Source of the DNA: Campylobacteraceae bacterium
GTDB taxonomy: Bacteria > Campylobacterota > Campylobacteria > Campylobacterales > JALSKU01
DNA: 9,636 nucleotides
NCBI GenBank assembly: GCA_015488975.1
Contig: WFMT01000137.1
Coordinates: 1-9,636, forward strand
Reading direction: 5' to 3'
In this document: in pieces, positions 5,283 to 9,636 of the stretch
Position numbering within the stretch: the first letter of the stretch is position 1
How the letters are laid out: each line of letters begins with the position of its first letter
The notes under the pieces: generated by a model
Database searches by the model: none
The model's input: the letters and a program-made list of their open reading frames with translations, nothing else
What the model was told of the DNA's origin: nothing
Made by a program: the position numbers and the translations under genes

Positions 5283-8200
5283 ACAGTTTTATACAAGGAA
5301 TACTTAAGAATAAAACCCCAATACTCTTTATAGTTTTATCAATAATTATAGTAAGTGGTTATAATATTTTCTCAATCAGCCAATCAGTATTTCCAAAAGT
5401 TGCTTTCCCTCAAATAAAAATCAAAATTGACAGAGGTTTTGTACCTCTTAAACAGATGCAGATGCAAGTTACAAAACCTCTTGAAGACAGACTCTACACT
5501 ATAAACGGCATTAAACGGATAGATTCTAAAACTTATCAGGGCGTTGCAAAACTGAGCTTGACTTTTGGATGGAACACAAACCTAAATCTTGCTTATCAAA
5601 TAATACTTACAAAAGTAAGTGAAGTAACATCATCCTTACCTAAAAACAGTAAGATAAAGATAGTTAAAATGACTACAAGTGCCTTTGCAGTCGAAGGCTA
5701 CAGTTTATATTCAAACACCATTCCACTTTATAAACTTAAAGAATATGTGACCAATATGATAAAACCAAGCTTGGAAAGACTTCACGGAGTAAGCAAAGTA
5801 GAAGTTATAGGAGGAGTAAATAAAGAATACAGAGTTATTTTAAAACCAAATAAGCTTATAGAGTATCATTTAAACCCTCTTAAAGTTTTAAATACTATTA
5901 AAAAATCTAATAGTATAAAATTTATAGGTACGATAACTCAAGAGTACAAAATGTATCTTGGTATTAGTGACTATCAACTTAAAAATATAAATGATATAAA
6001 AAATACGGTTTTAAAAACTATAAATAACAAGATTGTATATCTAAAAGATGTAGCAAATATTAAATTAGAAGATACTGCCAATACTATCATAACCTCAACC
6101 AACGGATATCCCGCAGTTTTATTTAATATCATAAAACATCAAAATGCAAATGTACTTTCAGTATCCAAAGAGGTTGATAAAAGGTTAAATATATTAAAAT
6201 CAAGACTACCCAAAGATGCGCACATATCAAAATGGTATGATTTGGCTCAATTTGTACAAAAATCCATAAATGGTGTCATATATAATCTTTTATTAGGTAT
6301 GATAATAGTTTCTTTGGTAGTAATTTTGTTTTTAAAAAATATTAAAATGTCATTTTCACTTTTGATTTTTATACCGATTACTATGATAATATCTTTAATG
6401 ATTATGAAGTATTTTGGTATGACACTAAATATCATGAGCTTAGGAGGAGTGACAGCAGCCCTTGGCATACTTGTGGATAATGCAAGTGTGATGGTTGAAA
6501 ACATACAAAGATATTTTAATAAAGAAAAAGATATAAGTAGTGCAGTTATCAAAGGCACAAGTGAAGTGGTAAATCCTTTGATATTTGCCACTTTGACTAC
6601 TATTGCAGTTTTTATACCATTGCTTCTTTTAAATGGAATAGCCGGGTTTTTTTTCAAATCAACTTCTATGGCAATAGTCATAACACTCAGCATATCACTA
6701 CTGCTTTCAATATTTTTTATCCCCATTTTGATACATTATTTTTTTAAAAATGCTGATTTTATATTTAAAAAAGAGGTAAAATATACACTTTTACAAAGAC
6801 TATATAAAAAAATTTTAAATAATGTTTTAAAGTTACCGGCTATAATTATTTTACTGAGCATAGCATTTGGAGGCTACTCAGTATATCTTTTTAACTCTCT
6901 GCCTACAAGTTTTTTACCAACTTGGGATGAGGGGACTTTTGTAATGGATCTTGACACACCTGTTGGGACTTCTTTAAAGGAAATGAAAAGAATAATAAAA
7001 GGTGTAGAAAAAGTTATCAAAAATACACCTGTCATTCAAACATACTCATCACAAATAGGAGATGCCGCAGTAAGGCCAAATGAGGCACATTTTTTTATGC
7101 ATCCAAAAATCCAAACATCCAAAAATACTCTTTCAACCTTTGATATCATGGATAATCTTGAAAAAAAATTAATATCAAAATACCCTGAACTAAATGTAGA
7201 TCTTCATCAAATATTACCGGATAGATTTATAGATTTTAGCGGAAAACAAAAAGCTGTTATAGTTCAACTTACGAGTTCAAATCAAAAAGATTTGATAACT
7301 TCTTACAAAATAATAAAAAATGATTTGAAAGGATTTGACTTTATCAAAAAAATAAAAGCAAAAGTTCCCGAAGATGCACCTTTATTTGATATATCATATA
7401 AAAAAGATATACTATCTCAAAAACATTTAAGTGAAAATTATATATCAAATCAGATAAAAATAGCCCTTAAAGGGGATATAGCTACAAAGATTTATCATGG
7501 CATTAAAACTGTACCCTTAAGAGTTATGTTTGCTAAAAAATATAGAAAATATATAGAAAAACTCAAAGATTTACCTATCTTTACGCAAAATGGTAAATAT
7601 ATACCGCTTGGAAATCTTGCAAATATTAAAATCAAAATGAGACCAAGAAGTGCTTACAGTCAAAATGGCATGCAAATAATAAAAATGGAAGTAAAAACAA
7701 ACTCTAAGAATTTACAAAAAAATGTAAAATTAATAGAAGCAAAATTAAATAAATTAAAATTACCTCAGGATGTGGGAGTAGAGCTGGCAGGAGATTGGAA
7801 AAATCAGCAAAAATCTTTTAACCAGTTGCTTTATATAACTATTTTTGCAGCTTTTTTGATTTTTATACTACTGTTATGGCAGTTTAAAAAATATATTGTT
7901 GCTTTCATAGTGTTTTTGGGCGCTTTATTATCTTTGTCCTTTGTTATTTATGGACTTTATATAACAAAAACATCTTTTGATGTCTCAGCTTTTATAGGGC
8001 TCATTATATCACTTGGTATTGTGGTCAATAACGGGATATTGGTAGTAAGTTTTATAGAAAATATAAAACAAAAATCTTTAAGTATAAAGAGTGCCATTAC
8101 AGAAGCTGCTACGCTAAGAGTAAGGGCTATCATGATAACATCCATTACTACAATAGGCGGTTTTTTGCCAATGGCTATGAAACTAGGTAATTCTGGAGGT

Positions 8201-8305
8201 ATGTTGCAACCTTTGGCAGTAGCTGTTATATTTGGGCTAATCGGATCAATAATAATATCTCTTATTGTAATACCTTGTTTTTATATACTTCTTATAAAAA
8301 AATGA
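5279..8305 (+). CDS. RND-superfamily inner-membrane efflux permease
   Basis: 1008 residues from GTG 5279, with AGGATAAGG at 5262-5270; the start overlaps the adaptor stop as GTGA. The usual RND layout is present: TM1 (about 12-31), a large periplasmic loop with porter subdomains (about 35-330), TM2-TM6 (about 335-500), TM7 (about 517-538), a second porter loop with W549-D-E-G-T-F near its start, and TM8-TM12 (about 850-1005). TM4 carries G-I-L-V-D400-N401-A-S-V-M-V-E-N, the proton-relay region, with one Asp where AcrB has two. TM10 carries G-I-V-V-N917-N918-G-I-L, with Asn where AcrB has its relay Lys. The pump exports a substrate using the proton gradient through the TolC-like channel. Sequence features fall between the drug (HAE) and heavy-metal (HME/CzcA) groups, so the substrate is left open. 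Length is normal and no break is seen. Confidence 0.9.
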   Translation: MNSFIQGILKNKTPILFIVLSIIIVSGYNIFSISQSVFPKVAFPQIKIKIDRGFVPLKQMQMQVTKPLEDRLYTINGIKRIDSKTYQGVAKLSLTFGWNTNLNLAYQIILTKVSEVTSSLPKNSKIKIVKMTTSAFAVEGYSLYSNTIPLYKLKEYVTNMIKPSLERLHGVSKVEVIGGVNKEYRVILKPNKLIEYHLNPLKVLNTIKKSNSIKFIGTITQEYKMYLGISDYQLKNINDIKNTVLKTINNKIVYLKDVANIKLEDTANTIITSTNGYPAVLFNIIKHQNANVLSVSKEVDKRLNILKSRLPKDAHISKWYDLAQFVQKSINGVIYNLLLGMIIVSLVVILFLKNIKMSFSLLIFIPITMIISLMIMKYFGMTLNIMSLGGVTAALGILVDNASVMVENIQRYFNKEKDISSAVIKGTSEVVNPLIFATLTTIAVFIPLLLLNGIAGFFFKSTSMAIVITLSISLLLSIFFIPILIHYFFKNADFIFKKEVKYTLLQRLYKKILNNVLKLPAIIILLSIAFGGYSVYLFNSLPTSFLPTWDEGTFVMDLDTPVGTSLKEMKRIIKGVEKVIKNTPVIQTYSSQIGDAAVRPNEAHFFMHPKIQTSKNTLSTFDIMDNLEKKLISKYPELNVDLHQILPDRFIDFSGKQKAVIVQLTSSNQKDLITSYKIIKNDLKGFDFIKKIKAKVPEDAPLFDISYKKDILSQKHLSENYISNQIKIALKGDIATKIYHGIKTVPLRVMFAKKYRKYIEKLKDLPIFTQNGKYIPLGNLANIKIKMRPRSAYSQNGMQIIKMEVKTNSKNLQKNVKLIEAKLNKLKLPQDVGVELAGDWKNQQKSFNQLLYITIFAAFLIFILLLWQFKKYIVAFIVFLGALLSLSFVIYGLYITKTSFDVSAFIGLIISLGIVVNNGILVVSFIENIKQKSLSIKSAITEAATLRVRAIMITSITTIGGFLPMAMKLGNSGGMLQPLAVAVIFGLIGSIIISLIVIPCFYILLIKK

Positions 8306-8311
8306 TACAAT
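8306..8311 (+). promoter_or_regulatory. Weak candidate -10 element before the L,D-transpeptidase gene
   Basis: TACAAT (five of six to TATAAT) lies in the 29-bp gap after the permease stop. No -35 box and no TTTCAT operator accompany it. The gene may therefore have a weak promoter of its own, or simply be read through from the efflux operon. Confidence 0.22.
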
Positions 8312-8325
8312 TGAAATAATCAATG

Positions 8326-8330
8326 AGGAA
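8326..8330 (+). promoter_or_regulatory. Ribosome binding site that decides the L,D-transpeptidase start
   Basis: AGGAA lies inside the sequence that would be coding if the upstream ATG at 8323 were used, and is 4 nt from ATG 8335. The ATG at 8323 has no purine-rich sequence before it. Starting at 8335 also gives a clean signal peptide. Confidence 0.65.
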
Positions 8331-8334
8331 TAAT

Positions 8335-9378
8335 ATGTATAAAATTTTTTTTGCACTTCTACTGATATGTTTGCAAAATTCTTTTGCAAACCAGATTGAT
8401 AAAACTATGCACAGATACTACAAAGTACCCGTAAAGCTTATTGAAAAATTTTATACACCTTTAGATAATAAAAATAATATTTTAATATTGTACCCAAAAT
8501 CTAAATACAAAGCCCCATATCTTGGCTCAAAACTAATCTTTGTAAAAAAAGGGGTTAATTCTTTGGGGACATATAAATGGAATAAATCAAAACATATATA
8601 TATAAATATCGATAACTCTAAAACATTAACATTAGACAAAATGATTTATATAATCATTCATGTCAAAAAATACAAAAAGAGTTTTACATTCAAAAAAGAG
8701 ATAAGAAAATTAGACAAAAAACATTTATCAGAAAATATTTTAAAAAGTGTATTTCATACTTATGCTTCAGCGAAACCAGATTCAAATAAATTTGGATTTT
8801 ATAAACAAATAATCTCCAAGTTAAAGAAGAAGCATCTTATTGGATTTAAAAATAAAGAATATTTTGTACTGCTTGACAGAGGCACTCAAAAAATTTATAT
8901 ATTTATGTATAACAAAATAAGTCGGTATAGATGGATTATGCAGTATATCGGAGCCGATAAAGTATCTTCAGGCAATCCGGCTTTAAATAGTAGAAACCAC
9001 AGATTTTTTCAAACACCCTTGGCAGTATTTAATAGACAAAGATTTAAAAGAGGGGACTGGCATACTGATAAAAAAAATTTTGCAGAATACGGATACAAAG
9101 GAAATAGAATATATTATCTCGGAAAATATATCATACCGATTAAACATGGCACCAGATATAAAAGAGAAGTTCATTTAGCAATACATACAACCAACCCCAT
9201 AGATATCTTGATGTTAGGTCATAAAGCTTCAAAAGGTTGCATAAGAATTACACCTGAGCTTAACAATATATTTAATAAAAGCGGGATCATTGACAATATT
9301 AATGGAAAATATATTGTAGTGATCGACTCAAAACTTTCAACAAAAGAGAATTTAAAAAGAATAAAATATTTCAAATAA
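8335..9378 (+). CDS. Exported L,D-transpeptidase-like (YkuD-domain) protein
   Basis: 347 residues from ATG 8335. The signal peptide M-Y-K-I-F-F-A-L-L-L-I-C-L-Q-N-S-F-A is followed by N-Q, so the protein is periplasmic. The C-terminal part (about 180-335) is a YkuD catalytic domain: I-Y-I-F at about 190, the product-loop segment ending F-Q-T-P-L-A-V-F, H284 in A-I-H-T-T, and the signature G-H296-K-A-S-K-G-C302-I-R-I with the nucleophilic cysteine. Such enzymes form 3-3 cross-links in peptidoglycan, attach proteins to it, or trim it. The N-terminal ~165 residues, lysine- and tyrosine-rich, match nothing I recognise. With the catalytic domain at the C-terminus it does not have the layout of the Campylobacter Pgp2/Helicobacter Csd6 carboxypeptidases. 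It follows the pump genes by 29 bp and is probably co-transcribed with them. Confidence 0.8.
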   Translation: MYKIFFALLLICLQNSFANQIDKTMHRYYKVPVKLIEKFYTPLDNKNNILILYPKSKYKAPYLGSKLIFVKKGVNSLGTYKWNKSKHIYINIDNSKTLTLDKMIYIIIHVKKYKKSFTFKKEIRKLDKKHLSENILKSVFHTYASAKPDSNKFGFYKQIISKLKKKHLIGFKNKEYFVLLDRGTQKIYIFMYNKISRYRWIMQYIGADKVSSGNPALNSRNHRFFQTPLAVFNRQRFKRGDWHTDKKNFAEYGYKGNRIYYLGKYIIPIKHGTRYKREVHLAIHTTNPIDILMLGHKASKGCIRITPELNNIFNKSGIIDNINGKYIVVIDSKLSTKENLKRIKYFK

Positions 9379-9380
9379 AT

Positions 9381-9400
9381 ATTTTTCATTTTTGTTTCAT
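9381..9400 (+). promoter_or_regulatory. Operator copy 3: tandem TTTCAT site upstream of the terminal gene
   Basis: The third exact copy of the 20-bp sequence, with TTTCAT at 9384-9389 and 9395-9400 in 11-bp register. It starts 3 bp after the L,D-transpeptidase stop codon, with no hairpin between, so read-through from the operon may add to expression of the next gene. Confidence 0.75.
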
Positions 9401-9410
9401 TTAAAAACAG

Positions 9411-9416
9411 GATAAT
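9411..9416 (+). promoter_or_regulatory. Candidate -10 element of the terminal gene
   Basis: GATAAT (five of six to TATAAT) begins exactly 10 bp after operator copy 3. The predicted transcript start is near 9422-9424, giving a leader of about 44 nt that opens with a hairpin. Confidence 0.5.
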
Positions 9417-9423
9417 TTCATAA

Positions 9424-9443
9424 TCAATCATCAAAATGATTGA
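9424..9443 (+). other. Hairpin at the predicted 5' end of the terminal mRNA
   Basis: TCAATCAT (9424-9431) pairs perfectly with ATGATTGA (9436-9443) around a CAAA loop. The stem begins at or next to the predicted transcript start, where such structures can protect mRNA from 5'-end decay. It could also be a palindromic protein-binding site. The ribosome binding site (ACAGGA, 9454-9459) is outside it. Confidence 0.45.
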
Positions 9444-9466
9444 AATAAAAATTACAGGATTTTAAG

Positions 9467-9636
9467 ATGAAAAGTTCATATTTTGTAAAAGGTTTGCTAT
9501 CCATAGGTTTAACGGGAGCGATGATGTTTGCTTATGCAGAAACTAACGGTCAAAATGAAATATCCATTAAAAGCTCTATTCAAGTACAGCAAAATGCAAA
9601 TAATAATATAGCTCATGAGAACATGGCAACAATTAC
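9467..9636 (+). CDS. Exported protein, possibly PepSY-domain, 3' end outside the window
   Basis: 56 codons are visible from ATG 9467, with ACAGGA at 9454-9459 as ribosome binding site; the frame stays open to the window end. Residues 1-24 are a signal peptide (K near the start, hydrophobic core G-L-L-S-I-G-L-T-G-A-M-M-F) with an A-Y-A cleavage site before E25. The mature part begins E-T-N-G-Q-N and continues I-S-I-K-S-S-I-Q-V-Q-Q-N, then M-A-T-I at the edge. This resembles the start of small periplasmic PepSY proteins, which often read 'gsI.V......a.lakIt.eqA', but the domain itself lies beyond the window, so the family is a guess. The gene has its own copy of the shared operator and so should be co-regulated with the DUF347 gene and the efflux operon. 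Confidence 0.7.
   Translation, partial: MKSSYFVKGLLSIGLTGAMMFAYAETNGQNEISIKSSIQVQQNANNNIAHENMATI

Noticed and set aside
6247..6726. 159-codon open frame on the - strand inside the permease gene, with smaller ones at 7957-8145, 8451-8639, 8983-9174 and 9219-9434
   Set aside because: All are shadows of well-supported + strand genes, without start signals or recognisable domains.
5279..8305. Naming the pump after a known drug or copper/cobalt system (acr, mex, cme, cus, czc)
   Set aside because: Relay residues and the W-D-E-G segment do not fit one reference group cleanly, and the adaptor shows no metal-binding segment, so a gene symbol would overstate the evidence.
8335..9378. Identification as Csd6/Pgp2 cell-shape L,D-carboxypeptidase
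   Set aside because: Those proteins have the YkuD domain in the middle followed by an NTF2-like domain; here the catalytic domain is at the C-terminus.

Overview
The window is very AT-rich, with lysine-, asparagine- and isoleucine-heavy proteins, tightly overlapping genes and clear AGGA-type ribosome binding sites. Together with the gene families present, this suggests a Gram-negative member of the Campylobacterota (Sulfurimonas/Sulfurovum/Arcobacter-like). The assignment is inferred from composition and gene content, not from a marker gene. All genes lie on the + strand and nearly all of them concern the cell envelope.

Layout. (1) 1-2080: the end of an operon with a ChbG/YdjC-type carbohydrate deacetylase, cut by the window edge, overlapping a PMT/ArnT-type membrane glycosyltransferase. 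(2) 2088-2913: a promoter/operator and a single gene for a DUF347 (COG4705) four-repeat membrane protein. (3) 2975-9378: a second copy of the same operator, then a 118-bp miniature insertion element, then a tightly coupled tripartite efflux operon: TolC-like outer membrane protein, short membrane-fusion adaptor, RND permease. An exported L,D-transpeptidase follows 29 bp later. (4) 9381-9636: a third copy of the operator and the start of a small exported protein, possibly of the PepSY type, cut by the window end.

The main result is regulatory. The same 20-bp sequence, a tandem TTTCAT repeat with 11-bp periodicity, stands upstream of the three transcription units in regions 2-4. In each case a plausible -10 hexamer follows exactly 10 bp after it. 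This is the geometry expected of an activator of the OmpR/PhoB response-regulator family, so the window appears to hold most of one envelope/efflux regulon. Its regulator is not in the window. The gene set (DUF347 protein, PepSY-like protein, RND pump, peptidoglycan cross-linking enzyme) suggests a response to a toxic compound, metal or envelope stress, but the signal cannot be read from the sequence.

The second notable feature is the miniature element at 3018-3135. It has 15-bp imperfect terminal inverted repeats, a 7-9 bp target duplication and two internal hairpins. It sits at the predicted transcription start of the efflux operon. Removing it and one target copy restores an operator-to-start distance (about 49 bp) in the range of the other two copies (44 and 66 bp). 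No rRNA, tRNA, CRISPR array or complete transposase gene was seen. The only gene-free stretch approaching 300 bases is 2914-3168, which holds the candidate terminator, operator 2 and the inserted element.
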